Notes: generated by a model not told the origin, from the letters alone. Counted from the stretch's first letter, positions 25,101-32,815 are shown. The stretch is 64,000 nt of DNA from Stenotrophomonas sp. SAU14A_NAIMI4_5 (GCF_003086795.1 NZ_CP026003.1:1012503-1076502); one strand, 5' to 3'. Numbers and translations are program-made.

Positions 25101-25177
25101 CGGGGTATAGCGCAGTCTGGTAGCGCGCCTGCTTTGGGAGCAGGATGTCGGGGGTTCGAATCCCTCTACCCCGACCA
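25101..25177 (+). tRNA. tRNA-Pro(UGG)
   Basis: 77 nt with all arms: acceptor stem CGGGGTA/TACCCCG, T-loop GGTTCGAATC, anticodon TGG in the loop CTTTGGGAG, and an encoded 3' CCA. Confidence 0.95.
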
Positions 25178-25214
25178 ATCCCATTACGTCGGATTGGACG
25201 CGGTTCCGGTTCGG

Positions 25215-25291
25215 GCGCCCGTAGCTCAACTGGATAGAGCACCGGCCTTCTAAGCCGGCGGTTACAGGTTCGATTCCTGTCGGGCGCGCCA
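25215..25291 (+). tRNA. tRNA-Arg(UCU), prophage attachment target
   Basis: 77 nt: acceptor stem GCGCCCG/CGGGCGC, T-loop GGTTCGATTC, anticodon TCT at 25249-25251, encoded 3' CCA at 25289-25291. It is 37 bp after tRNA-Pro. Sequence composition changes sharply just after its 3' end and prophage genes follow, so the 3' half is the likely integration target. Confidence 0.95.
25267..25291 (+). other. likely attL core within the tRNA-Arg 3' end
   Basis: Tyrosine integrases commonly recombine in the T-arm and acceptor end of tRNA genes and rebuild the gene. The tRNA here is intact and the foreign region starts right after it. The matching attR would lie beyond the window, so core limits cannot be set. 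Confidence 0.5.
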
Positions 25292-25326
25292 TATGATTCA
25301 ATGGCTTATGAGGGCTACACCCGGTC

Positions 25327-25349
25327 CCTCCCGAAATGCCTCCCGAAAT
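25327..25349. repeat. two direct repeats, candidate integrase arm sites
   Basis: CCTCCCGAAAT occurs at 25327-25337 and again at 25339-25349, a 12-bp period, 36 bp after the tRNA. Short tandem repeats like this beside a tRNA att site are typical of arm-type binding sites of tyrosine integrases. Confidence 0.5.
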
Positions 25350-25418
25350 CTCATTGACCCTTGACGGCACGTGATGCAATCATCCGTTTAGCTAAGGGAC
25401 AGCTTGAACAGGGGCAGG

Positions 25419-26459
25419 ATGAAAGTTGAGACTATGGTCGCGCTTTTGCGCGCACGCGCTCCGTGGCGAAATGTCGCGAGGGTTGGCCTAAAGGATCTAG
25501 GGCTTCCGGCCGGTATGGGCTGGGATGACACAGCCCCTGACCTCCTTGCCGCGAACGCGCTGTCGGCTGCGCAAAATGCTCAACTAGAGCGAATGGTGCT
25601 TGAGCACCTGGTGGTAGGTGAGAAATCCCTACGGATCTACGATGTGGGTCGACAGCATATCGATGCGCTTATAGCGTCAAGTGCAAGTAAGAAGCCCAGC
25701 ACGCACCCAGTCGTCCACAGCTTCCCTGCGGTGCTCTCAGACGCCGAAATGGCGAAAATAGGTGACGTGTCGCCAAAGTTTGGACTTTGTATTCCGGATA
25801 AGGATGGTAGCGCTCTCGTTTTCGCTGGAATTAGGAACTACACCCGAAGGGTTGAGCTTGACGCCAAGGCGGTCAAGGCGATCGTTCCCAGTATGGATTT
25901 CGAGTCGGTCATTGGCGTGGTTAACGACAGGCGGATGACGTATGACGCGGTGTGGCTACCCAAGACGGGTAGGTACTTGTACGTGCTTGCAGACTATCCT
26001 CAGGACGCAACCTCCGATTTTCCTGCGCAGTCTCATCTCGCACTGGAGCGGGGATTGACTAAGACCATGGGTGTGCCGCTTACCCCCGTCGACCTGTTCC
26101 CTGCTGTGCAAGGACTCTACGATGCCCCGGACGGAGACGTGGTGGAGCTTGGGTTCATCACCGACGACGATTCCGTCAAGCACCTTAAAGCCCGGCAAGG
26201 AAAAAAGTGCTTGCGAAAAGATGGCTACCATACTGCTGGAGCTACCTTTGTAGGCAATGCTTTGCTCCCGTTCCGTATTGCCGTGAGATGGCAGCGCAAG
26301 CTGAATGGACTTTTGACGGTTCAGCCTGAAGTTCTGCTGCCGGGTACATCGCGCACCATATATGGCACGAACAACCGTCTGTACGACTGTGTGTTAAGGA
26401 ATAGTCTCGGCCTACGAGATCTGATTCTTATAAAATCCAAGCTCTCGCCACACATCTGA
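25419..26459 (+). CDS. unknown protein, first gene of accessory cassette
   Basis: 346-residue soluble protein with no family I recognise. The ATG at 25419 has a good GGGGCAGG Shine-Dalgarno; a TTG at 25404 is an alternative. The N-terminal 100 residues look mostly helical; the middle (about 115-225) alternates short hydrophobic strands (FGLCIP, ALVFAGI, SVIGVV), and VVELGFITDDDSVKH near residue 245 is acidic. Codon use and base composition are much more A+T-rich than the flanking chromosome and the phage backbone. The next gene starts 10 bp later and the third overlaps it, so the three form an operon. No catalytic motif is evident; a sensor or regulatory part of a defence system is one possibility. 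Confidence 0.7.
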   Translation: MKVETMVALLRARAPWRNVARVGLKDLGLPAGMGWDDTAPDLLAANALSAAQNAQLERMVLEHLVVGEKSLRIYDVGRQHIDALIASSASKKPSTHPVVHSFPAVLSDAEMAKIGDVSPKFGLCIPDKDGSALVFAGIRNYTRRVELDAKAVKAIVPSMDFESVIGVVNDRRMTYDAVWLPKTGRYLYVLADYPQDATSDFPAQSHLALERGLTKTMGVPLTPVDLFPAVQGLYDAPDGDVVELGFITDDDSVKHLKARQGKKCLRKDGYHTAGATFVGNALLPFRIAVRWQRKLNGLLTVQPEVLLPGTSRTIYGTNNRLYDCVLRNSLGLRDLILIKSKLSPHI

Positions 26460-26469
26460 ACAACTCGAC

Positions 26470-26904
26470 ATGGAGCATGTCAGCCCGCTGCGTAAGACCG
26501 TCGAAGCGCTCCCGGCGATATCGGAAGCGGAAAGAAAAGTGTGCCTGAGTGTTCTCGACGTTCTTCACAAGCGCATGGAATGCGCCCAGCGAGGTGTTTG
26601 GACATATCGAACGCTCGCTAACTGGTCTGGCTTCAGCGAGGTTGATCCCACGTTCCAGGATGGCATTCAGCTCCTAGTTGTGCATCCGCGAATTCGTGCG
26701 CTCGATATGCATCTTCTCTTTTTCAATCCCAACATCGCGGGCGACATCGGTACTCCGTTGAGCGAAGAGGAGGAGAAGTTTGCGCTGCGCTCTAACGGCT
26801 TTTACGTAGATCGAGATTCCGGACAGAAGGTGCCCAATTACAAAGAGCATCTCGTTCCTTACTTTGTTCCGGCGGCCAGACTTGAGGCTGAAGCTCGTGG
26901 GTGA
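26470..26904 (+). CDS. unknown small protein, second gene of accessory cassette
   Basis: 144-residue soluble protein. The first half is helical (KTVEALPAISEAERKVCLSVLDVLHKRME); the middle has hydrophobic strands (IQLLVVHPRIRALDMHLLFF) and a charged SEEEEKFALRS stretch. No family recognised. It lies 10 bp after the first gene and its end overlaps the start of the nuclease gene by 8 bp if the GTG at 26897 is used, which implies coupled translation and a joint function with the nuclease. Confidence 0.7.
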   Translation: MEHVSPLRKTVEALPAISEAERKVCLSVLDVLHKRMECAQRGVWTYRTLANWSGFSEVDPTFQDGIQLLVVHPRIRALDMHLLFFNPNIAGDIGTPLSEEEEKFALRSNGFYVDRDSGQKVPNYKEHLVPYFVPAARLEAEARG

Positions 26905-27685
26905 GGTCACGCAGCGCGACTTGGAGGTGCATGCTGCATCATCGCCAACGCGAGCGCTTCGCTTTCGCGTCATGCAGTGGGGGGCCGGTGACCCCCCTGA
27001 TTACGACGAATTTGTGGAGAAGGTGCAGCTCGCAACGGCGATTTCTTGCAACCTGCTCGGGACGAACCCAAAGCTTCAGCAGAATAAAGGCGAGGATGAA
27101 CTGACAGAGTTCGTCATTACGCACATGCTGGGACTTGGATTCGATGCGCGTCTGGATTCCATGGTCGGCGGGCATTGCGACATGGTTGTCACCTTTAATG
27201 GCAACTACAAGTGGCTAGCGGAAGCCAAGATTTATACCAGCCATGCTTGGGTTTGGCAGGGCTACCAGCAGTTGGCGACTCGCTATCAGCCTGGTGATCC
27301 GTACAGCTCCTATGGTGGAATGCTGATCTATTGCTTCCAGCAAAACACCACCGCGCAGATGGCTAAGTGGCAGAGCTATATGAAGTCGCAAGATTCGGCT
27401 TTGCTCTTCCCCGCCGGGCCAGTGCTTCCTATCGCAGGGATGTTTTACTCTCAACACAACTCCTCACGAACGGGCCTGCCTCAAACCGTGGCTCATTTCG
27501 CTGTGCCTTTGAACTGGGCTCCTGCAGCCAAGCCGAAGAAGACCAAGGCTAAAAAAGTTGCTGCTAAAAAGGTTGCTGCTAAAAAGGTTGCTGCTAAAAA
27601 GGTTGCGGCAGAAAAGGTTGCGGCAAAAAAGGTTGTGGCCAAGAAGGCGGCGGCTAAGAAAGCCGCTGGCAAAAGCGCAATTTAG
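26897..27685 (+). CDS. PD-(D/E)XK nuclease-like protein with Lys/Ala repeat tail
   Basis: 262 residues if translated from the GTG at 26897 (an ATG at 26864 would add 11). The core has the order expected of the PD-(D/E)XK fold: an acidic helix (GEDELTEFVITHMLGLGFDARL), then GGHCD (Asp 95), then WLAEAKIY (Glu 109, Lys 111), then a helix with WQGYQQL. This resembles restriction endonuclease-like nucleases. After about residue 210 comes a tail of eight near-identical KKVAA units, rich in Lys and Ala, like histone H1 tails, suited to non-specific DNA binding. As the effector of a three-gene cassette beside the integrase it is a good candidate for a phage-defence nuclease; the fold call is by motif only. 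Confidence 0.65.
   Translation: MGEVTQRDLEVHAASSPTRALRFRVMQWGAGDPPDYDEFVEKVQLATAISCNLLGTNPKLQQNKGEDELTEFVITHMLGLGFDARLDSMVGGHCDMVVTFNGNYKWLAEAKIYTSHAWVWQGYQQLATRYQPGDPYSSYGGMLIYCFQQNTTAQMAKWQSYMKSQDSALLFPAGPVLPIAGMFYSQHNSSRTGLPQTVAHFAVPLNWAPAAKPKKTKAKKVAAKKVAAKKVAAKKVAAEKVAAKKVVAKKAAAKKAAGKSAI
27551..27670 (+). repeat. eight tandem 15-bp repeats in the nuclease gene tail
   Basis: Units of the form AAAAAGGTTGCTGCT repeat with period 15 from 27551; the first three or four are almost identical and later ones drift (TGCGGCA, GGCGGCT). Each codes for KKVAA or a variant. Copy number is likely to vary between strains by slippage. Confidence 0.85.
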
Positions 27686-27801
27686 CGACGCCCTCCATAA
27701 GCCGACAGAACTATCGAAAGGAGCGGAGGGTGCACCGCCCGCGTGGAAGAGTTCTTGCGTGGACGTAGTAACCGACTGCTCTGGTTTCTAGAGACTAGCG
27801 A

Positions 27802-28992
27802 CTATGTTTTTTGCCCGTTAGCCGATGACTCTTCGACTGTCGGTATTGAATGGTCGTAGAGATGCATCATGGCGTCGGTCTTATGACCACTGGCAGCCTT
27901 CTTGTCTCCCTTGGTGTCTGTAACTCCTCTGTGCTTCAGACTATGCAGCCCGAAGCGCTCGTCTTGGCCCAACACTCCATCCTTGACAGCGTTGCGCATC
28001 ATGCGCCCCCAGGCAGTCTGCCAACCATCCTCGGTCAACCGCTCACCGTCCTCGCTGACGAACAAATAGCGGTCCTCGGCCCGGATCGGAATCACTCCCC
28101 CCTTTTTCTCCCATATCGCCGCGCGCCGCGCCCGCAGCATGGCGATTGCCTCTTCGGTTTCGGCGCCCTTGCGCACCAGATTGTCGCGGCTGCCCTTACG
28201 GCGGTTCGTGCGCAGCACCTCGCCATCAACATGCGCATCGGTCAGCGTCAGCACCTCGATGCCGCGCAGGCGCGCCTGGTAGGCCAACTCCATGGCAGCC
28301 CACAGGTACGCCGGCACTGCACCCTTGGCGCGAGGCCCGCGCGCGCTGCACTCCTTCGCATATTCCTGAACCTGGCGGAACACGTCCACGGCCGGCATCC
28401 GGTGGGCACCCTTTTCCTTCACCTGCTTGATGCCGGTGGCCGGGTTCGTGGTGACGTGATCGTGTTCGCGAGCCCAGCCGAACACGCGGCGCAGGTAGCG
28501 CAGCCAGTGGTTCGCCTTTGTGGGGTAGCCGGGGATGGCAGGTTCACCCGGTTTGGCGCCGGGTCGGCCTTGTGCAATTACGTCGATCAGGCGGCGAATG
28601 AACCCCGGCGTCAGCTTGTCCACTACGGCTTCGCCCAGGTTGGTGCCGTTCTTGAGCGGGTACGCCTTGATGGCGCGGGCATAGTCCTTATAGCCCTCCT
28701 GCGTCGACGGCTTGAGTTGGGCAAACGCCAGGCTCTCCGCATGCCGGTCGATGACGAACGCCACGGTGCCACGCTGTGCCTCGCCCTGGCGTGCTTCCAT
28801 GATCGCGTGCAGGTCCGACATGCGCGCGCCGGGGCCGGCGACCGTCTTCGTTCTGGATCCGTGGCCTTCTTCATGTGGCACGCGCACGTACCACCTGCCA
28901 CGTCCGGTGTGATCCCAGTAGATCCCGACCGGCAGCTGTCTGGGATCGATGTGCGATGGCAGGTTGGGTGCGGCCTTGCGTGGTCTAGCCAT
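27802..28992 (-). CDS. int: tyrosine recombinase, prophage integrase
   Basis: 396-residue phage integrase. The N-terminal part includes an SAM-like core-binding domain (about 70-190). Catalytic residues: R243 in YQARLRGIEVLTL, the Lys of the beta-hairpin (RRKGSRD near 264), H350-x-x-K353 in GLHSLKHRGVT, where the usual Arg of HxxR is replaced by Lys, H370 in SGHKT, and the nucleophile Y379 in HLYDHS. It points toward the tRNA-Arg gene, as expected for the attL-proximal gene, but three cassette genes lie between it and the tRNA. Last gene of the leftward early operon. Confidence 0.9.
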   Translation of the reverse strand: MARPRKAAPNLPSHIDPRQLPVGIYWDHTGRGRWYVRVPHEEGHGSRTKTVAGPGARMSDLHAIMEARQGEAQRGTVAFVIDRHAESLAFAQLKPSTQEGYKDYARAIKAYPLKNGTNLGEAVVDKLTPGFIRRLIDVIAQGRPGAKPGEPAIPGYPTKANHWLRYLRRVFGWAREHDHVTTNPATGIKQVKEKGAHRMPAVDVFRQVQEYAKECSARGPRAKGAVPAYLWAAMELAYQARLRGIEVLTLTDAHVDGEVLRTNRRKGSRDNLVRKGAETEEAIAMLRARRAAIWEKKGGVIPIRAEDRYLFVSEDGERLTEDGWQTAWGRMMRNAVKDGVLGQDERFGLHSLKHRGVTDTKGDKKAASGHKTDAMMHLYDHSIPTVEESSANGQKT

Positions 28993-29011
28993 GGTGCTGT
29001 GGTGCGTCCTT

Positions 29012-29242
29012 TCAGATCAGCGAAGCGGGGTAGCTCTCGTTCTCGAAAGCCGAGGTGGTCGGGCTGGTGAGGCCCAAGGCCTCATTGAGCGCGGCCGTGG
29101 TGGTCCAGACGCCGCCCTGGCCGTCGTACTGCACGCGGATCTTGCGCTGCTTGGCCCAGCGCTCGACGGTGGCGAGCCGCGGGCGCTTGCCGGGCCGGCA
29201 CAGCTCCTGCAGATCGCGGAACTGTAGAACGTCTCCGATCAC
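29012..29242 (-). CDS. small DNA-binding protein, likely excisionase (DUF4224-like)
   Basis: 76 residues from a GTG start at 29242 preceded by GGAGG. RDLQELCRPGKRPRLATVERWAKQRKIRVQYDGQGGVWTTTAALNEALG has the winged-helix pattern of phage DUF4224/excisionase proteins, in which a helix recognises DNA and a short hairpin follows. It lies directly upstream of int in the same operon, the usual xis position. Start overlaps the stop of the gene before it. Confidence 0.6.
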   Translation of the reverse strand: MIGDVLQFRDLQELCRPGKRPRLATVERWAKQRKIRVQYDGQGGVWTTTAALNEALGLTSPTTSAFENESYPASLI

Positions 29243-29556
29243 GGGCGGCCTCCTTGGGCACTGGCCCTGGCGCGGGTGCGCCTCGCGGCCGGCTCGGCCA
29301 GGGTGAGGTTGAACTGCACCACGTTGTCGGCGACTGCCGGCGCGGGTGCGCGCGCGCTGCGTGCCGGGCGATTGATGCGGCGCCACTCGGCCAGCGCCTT
29401 CTCCGGATCCTGGCTCTTGCTGGTCGCCCTGCATGCGCACTCGACCAGGTGGCCGCCGCCAGCGGCCTGGCCGCGCAGGTCGTGGATGTGGCGCGCGCGG
29501 TGGCCGGCGGCGCAGTTCGGCAGGCCTTCGGGATGGCTGATGTGCTTCTGGGTCAT
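29239..29556 (-). CDS. phage protein with Cys/His cluster
   Basis: 105 residues, start ATG at 29556. A possible zinc site is formed by PNCAAGHRARHIHD and GGGHLVECACRA (Cys/His spacing like a small zinc finger). The second half is basic and proline/alanine-rich. Coupled by overlap with the excisionase-like gene. Function unknown. Confidence 0.55.
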   Translation of the reverse strand: MTQKHISHPEGLPNCAAGHRARHIHDLRGQAAGGGHLVECACRATSKSQDPEKALAEWRRINRPARSARAPAPAVADNVVQFNLTLAEPAARRTRARASAQGGRP

Positions 29557-29606
29557 GAGTCAGCTCCGTTGGAAAGGGGGAAATGGCGGGCGCTACACTG
29601 GGGTGC

Positions 29607-30089
29607 ATGAGTCAATTCGCTAATTCGACGCATGCGGAGTTGTGGGGCCGCGCCAAGGCATTGGCGGGGGCTCTGCGGCAGAGCGCGGAGGTGCAGGATC
29701 TGGTCCTGGCGAACAAGCCGACGACGCCTTGGCAGCGGCAGCAGATCCGCGGCGCGATGACTCCTGGCGCCGACCGGACGCTGGCTGACCTGTTGGAGGC
29801 GCTGGCCACGCAGGTCCATCACGGCGTGCACATTGAGGGCGATGCGGCTCAACTGCTGCTGGCGCCGGGTGCGAACCTGCTGACGGTGTTCGGGCCGAAG
29901 CTGGCCAGCGAGCAGCGGAATGCTCGGCGTCTTGTCGTCCTTGAGGCGGCGAACCTGGTGCTGCGGACGCGAGCGGGCGAGTGGCTGCAGGCCGGCGAGC
30001 CGGGCGCGACCCGGCATGACCGGGCCACCGGCAGTAACCAAGGCCTGGCCAGCGTGCTGGTCGAACTTGAGGCCATGCGGAAAACGTAG
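29607..30089 (+). CDS. hypothetical helical protein, opposite to the early operon
   Basis: 160 residues from ATG 29607. The codon third positions are strongly G/C as in other genes here, which supports coding on this strand in spite of long open frames on the other. The sequence is almost entirely helical and Ala/Leu-rich, with no motif recognised. It sits inside the leftward operon but points right, converging on the PP-loop gene at 30095, so it needs its own promoter. Confidence 0.55.
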   Translation: MSQFANSTHAELWGRAKALAGALRQSAEVQDLVLANKPTTPWQRQQIRGAMTPGADRTLADLLEALATQVHHGVHIEGDAAQLLLAPGANLLTVFGPKLASEQRNARRLVVLEAANLVLRTRAGEWLQAGEPGATRHDRATGSNQGLASVLVELEAMRKT

Positions 30090-30094
30090 AGCGG

Positions 30095-31039
30095 TCATGC
30101 GGCACTCCTTTCGCACAGGCCGAGGTCGGAGGTGCACCCGCCGCCGGCCTGCTGCTGGAAGAACAGATCGAACTGGCGGCCGCCGCGGCTGGTGCGGCTC
30201 CACTCCACAAGGGTGTTGATTCGGGAATAGGTGCCAGGCCGGTCAACGTCGGTAGGGTCGGTCACGGCAGGGAAGAACGTGGCGCTGCGGCGCTTGTTGG
30301 CCGAGGCGACGACCTCCTCCCATTCGCGGATCCGCTGGATGTGGTCGGGGAACAGGTCCGCGATGTTCCGCAGCTCGCTCTTGCGGCAGTTGATGCAGGG
30401 CATGCAGCCAACGCGGCCCATGCCCAGGGCATAGAGCGGGTTGGGCTGGATGCCGTGCTTACGGTGCTGGTCCCAAACCTGCTGGACAGTCCACTCGAAG
30501 ATCGGGCGCCATACGTGGCAGCCAGATTCATGCCGGTTGAAGCGCGGCTGCTTGGCACGGTTGGCGGATTCCTCCGCCCGGATCCCCAGCCACTGCAGCA
30601 CCTGGCCAGCCTTGAGCATGGGGCCAACCACCTGGGTGGTGATGGGAATGGTCTTCAGCTCCTCGGTGCAGAACTGAGCCATGCGGGAAGGGAATCGGCC
30701 CTTGCTGATGCAGAGATCCAAGAACGGCACACCGGTGGGCTCATGCAGCTCCGCCGCGCGCTGCACGATGCTGTCGGGAATGCCCTCCAGCGGCCAGTGC
30801 TGCAGGATGTAGGAACGATGCTGGGCCAGCTGCCGGGTGAAGTCGGCGCGCACGGTCTCCACAACCGGGCCGCCCGTCAGGCGCGGGAGGTCGGCCACGT
30901 AGTCGTAGACGCGCTGGTCCTCGTTGCCGGTGTCGGCGAACACGGCGCGGAACGGGCGACCCAGCTCGATGGCGCGCAGGTATACCGCGGTGCTGTCCTT
31001 GCCGCCGGAGACGTTCACCAGATGCTGAATGTTGGTCAT
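30095..31039 (-). CDS. phage PAPS reductase-like (PP-loop) protein
   Basis: 314 residues in the phosphoadenosine phosphosulfate reductase / adenine nucleotide alpha hydrolase family. The PP-loop SGGKDSTAVYL follows the first strand (residues about 9-20). FADTGNEDQRVYDYV is the second nucleotide-binding motif, and a CMPCINCRKSE cluster near residue 235 may bind iron-sulfur or zinc. The ATG at 31039 starts the domain; the longer frame from 31162 is unlikely. Phage members of this family are common and their role is unsettled: sulfur transfer to nucleic acid, as DndC does, or defence against host systems are possible. Confidence 0.75.
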   Translation of the reverse strand: MTNIQHLVNVSGGKDSTAVYLRAIELGRPFRAVFADTGNEDQRVYDYVADLPRLTGGPVVETVRADFTRQLAQHRSYILQHWPLEGIPDSIVQRAAELHEPTGVPFLDLCISKGRFPSRMAQFCTEELKTIPITTQVVGPMLKAGQVLQWLGIRAEESANRAKQPRFNRHESGCHVWRPIFEWTVQQVWDQHRKHGIQPNPLYALGMGRVGCMPCINCRKSELRNIADLFPDHIQRIREWEEVVASANKRRSATFFPAVTDPTDVDRPGTYSRINTLVEWSRTSRGGRQFDLFFQQQAGGGCTSDLGLCERSAA

Positions 31040-31265
31040 GCGAACAGATCCCGTTGGGCCGGCGGCGCCGGCAGTGGTGCAGGTGCAGAGGCGCGCATGC
31101 GCGCGCGCTGTGCAGCGTTGAAGCAGAACCAGAAGCCGTGGCCGTGCCGGCGTGCACGGCATTCCGAGAGGAACACGCGCGCGGTGTGCTTAGCTTGGTT
31201 GTCCTTCACAGCTGCGCTCCACGGATGGAGTACTGTCGACGGCTGGACTCAGGGAGGGGGACCGC

Positions 31266-31517
31266 ATGGACGAGCACGAGGGTGTCTTTAAGCTGGTGGC
31301 AGTGGCGGGGCAGGACATTTGCTCGCAGGACCTGTGGAAGTCGATGGGCCTGGTGTACGCGCCCGGGGAAGCCGTCTTTCTTGAGCAGGTGCATGCCGGC
31401 TCCGCGTTTACTACCCGCGAGGCGGCCTTGGCCGGTGGTATCGACGCTGCCCGCGCGATTGCAAAGACCCTTTCCCCTGGCGACTGCCGTGCAAATCGGG
31501 GCGCCCGCTTCTGGTGA
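31266..31517 (+). CDS. hypothetical small protein
   Basis: 83 residues, with GGGAGGGGG just upstream of the ATG and G/C-rich third positions. Nothing recognised. It starts a run of rightward genes (31266-32561) inside the leftward early region. Confidence 0.5.
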   Translation: MDEHEGVFKLVAVAGQDICSQDLWKSMGLVYAPGEAVFLEQVHAGSAFTTREAALAGGIDAARAIAKTLSPGDCRANRGARFW

Positions 31518-31568
31518 TAAAGTCGCGCGCAGACGCACCCGGATTAGAGGAGGTGCGAGGGCGACGGG

Positions 31569-31793
31569 ATGCACAGGCAAGAAGACTGGAATCTGAAAAT
31601 CAGGGGCCGCGACGTGACGGTCCGGGTGGTGCTGGACGGCATCGGCCGAGTGGGGCAGGGCACGCTTACGGGTTTCCATGTGGTGTACGGGCCCAGCCAG
31701 ATCGGCCTGGACGTGCGCGTAGTGTCCCGGGAGGACGCTGCAGCCAAGACCGAGGCGCTGCTGTCCGATCTGATGGGTGCAGACTGGTACTGA
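31569..31793 (+). CDS. hypothetical small protein
   Basis: 74 residues; beta-rich pattern (WNLKIRGRDVTVRVVLDGIG, GFHVVYGPSQIGLDVRVVS). An AGGAGGTG Shine-Dalgarno-like stretch lies about 15 bp upstream of the ATG, farther than ideal, so the start may be different. No family recognised. Confidence 0.45.
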   Translation: MHRQEDWNLKIRGRDVTVRVVLDGIGRVGQGTLTGFHVVYGPSQIGLDVRVVSREDAAAKTEALLSDLMGADWY

Positions 31794-31880
31794 GCCGACA
31801 GGCACGCCCTTGGTGGGGGGAACCTCCGTGCAAAGTGAAGCCGTGGCAGAATGCCGGCGAATCCAAAAGGGGATCCATCG

Positions 31881-32561
31881 GTGAACTTGAGCGGAATTGT
31901 CGAGTGCACGAGGCTTGGGCCGAGCTGTGTGCTCGACTGGTCGACAATCGTCGGTGCCTTGGTTGGAGGCGCCACTGTCGTGGTTGCGATCCTGGCATGG
32001 AGAACGGCTAGGCGAGCAACTGAGATCGCACAGACAGCGACCGAGATCGCGAGGCATCAGCGTCAGGAGGATCGAGATGCGCACGCGCGAATCCTTGGCA
32101 GGCTTCTGCTCAGCGAAGTCACAGCCCTTCCAGCGCGGCTTGCCGCATTGGGCAAGGTGCCTGCCGTGGCTGTAGAGATATCCGGCGACGCGATAAGGAT
32201 CCGCAGCGCCGCAGCGCTGGAGCATCTCCTTGAGGAGGGCCAATTTTCCGTCCTTCCTAGCGCCGAGCGAGTCGAGGCACGAATTCACGAGCTTCCAGAT
32301 CGCCTTGGAGATGATCTGGCTACGCTCATCAGCCATAGTCGATCCCTGAACGATGTAGTCCGAAGGATGCGGTCGCGCCTGGTCACAACCGAGCGCCCGA
32401 ATGTAAGCCCGCCCGTACTGGTGGGATATCGCGGGCGAGCTCAAGACTTTGAGCTTTTGGAAGATGAAATCCAGTTCTTCAAGACGCTCGCGATTGAATA
32501 TGCGAACGACTTTCGAGAGTTTGTCGGGGTTCCGAAGGAGGATTACTCGCGCTTCGCTTGA
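31881..32561 (+). CDS. membrane-anchored accessory protein
   Basis: 226 residues from GTG 31881 (AAAAGGGG upstream); an ATG at 31851 is an alternative. One transmembrane helix (WSTIVGALVGGATVVVAILAW, about residues 17-37) is followed by RRATEIAQTATEIARHQRQEDRD, a charged coiled coil, and a helical cytoplasmic domain with an acidic end. Codon use is less G/C-rich than the phage backbone. It shares layout (short N-terminus, membrane helix, coiled coil, helical domain) with the 32862 protein. Possible roles are superinfection exclusion or another lysogenic conversion; none is shown by sequence. Confidence 0.6.
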   Translation: MNLSGIVECTRLGPSCVLDWSTIVGALVGGATVVVAILAWRTARRATEIAQTATEIARHQRQEDRDAHARILGRLLLSEVTALPARLAALGKVPAVAVEISGDAIRIRSAAALEHLLEEGQFSVLPSAERVEARIHELPDRLGDDLATLISHSRSLNDVVRRMRSRLVTTERPNVSPPVLVGYRGRAQDFELLEDEIQFFKTLAIEYANDFREFVGVPKEDYSRFA

Positions 32562-32602
32562 AATGTGGGCTGCTTCAACGGCAAGCCTCGGCCTCCTGCT
32601 GC

Positions 32603-32815
32603 TCATGCTCGCGGCTCCTTTGCGCCGTTGATCTGCTGGCCGCCGAGGGCGGCGCTGAATTCCCAACGCTCCGCCTCGCGGGTGTAGTAGGCGGCGCGCT
32701 CCTGGCGCTCGCTTTCGGTGAACTGCTTGTCGGTCAGCGCGTGGTCGGCGGCGTCGCGGTTGGCCTTGGCCATGCGAACCGGGTCGTCCTTGAAGATGTC
32801 GAGCTGGTTACGCAT
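32603..32815 (-). CDS. small conserved phage protein
   Basis: 70 residues: MRNQLDIFKDDPVRMAKANRDAADHALTD..., highly charged, helical. It resembles small proteins found in the int-distal early region of other Stenotrophomonas and Xanthomonas prophages. Start at 32815 has AAGGTG upstream; an ATG four codons earlier exists. Part of the leftward operon, between two rightward accessory genes. Confidence 0.55.
   Translation of the reverse strand: MRNQLDIFKDDPVRMAKANRDAADHALTDKQFTESERQERAAYYTREAERWEFSAALGGQQINGAKEPRA

Noticed and set aside
25336..25374. short open frame MPPEISLTLDGT after the tRNA
   Set aside because: Only 12 codons, it overlaps the direct repeats and has no ribosome site; most likely chance.
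27551..27670. 15-bp repeats considered as a regulatory or origin iteron
   Set aside because: They are in frame at the end of a coding region and code for a clear Lys/Ala tail, which is explanation enough.
29553..30203. 216-residue minus-strand frame opposite the 29607 gene
   Set aside because: Rich in Arg, Pro and Gln with no family resemblance; the plus strand has better third-position G/C and a plausible start.
31206..32666. 486-residue open frame on the minus strand
   Set aside because: It lies opposite four or so better-supported genes; the composition is Arg/Cys/Pro-rich in the part opposite the membrane protein gene, it has no recognisable domain, and the plus-strand frames have Shine-Dalgarno sites and sensible protein features.
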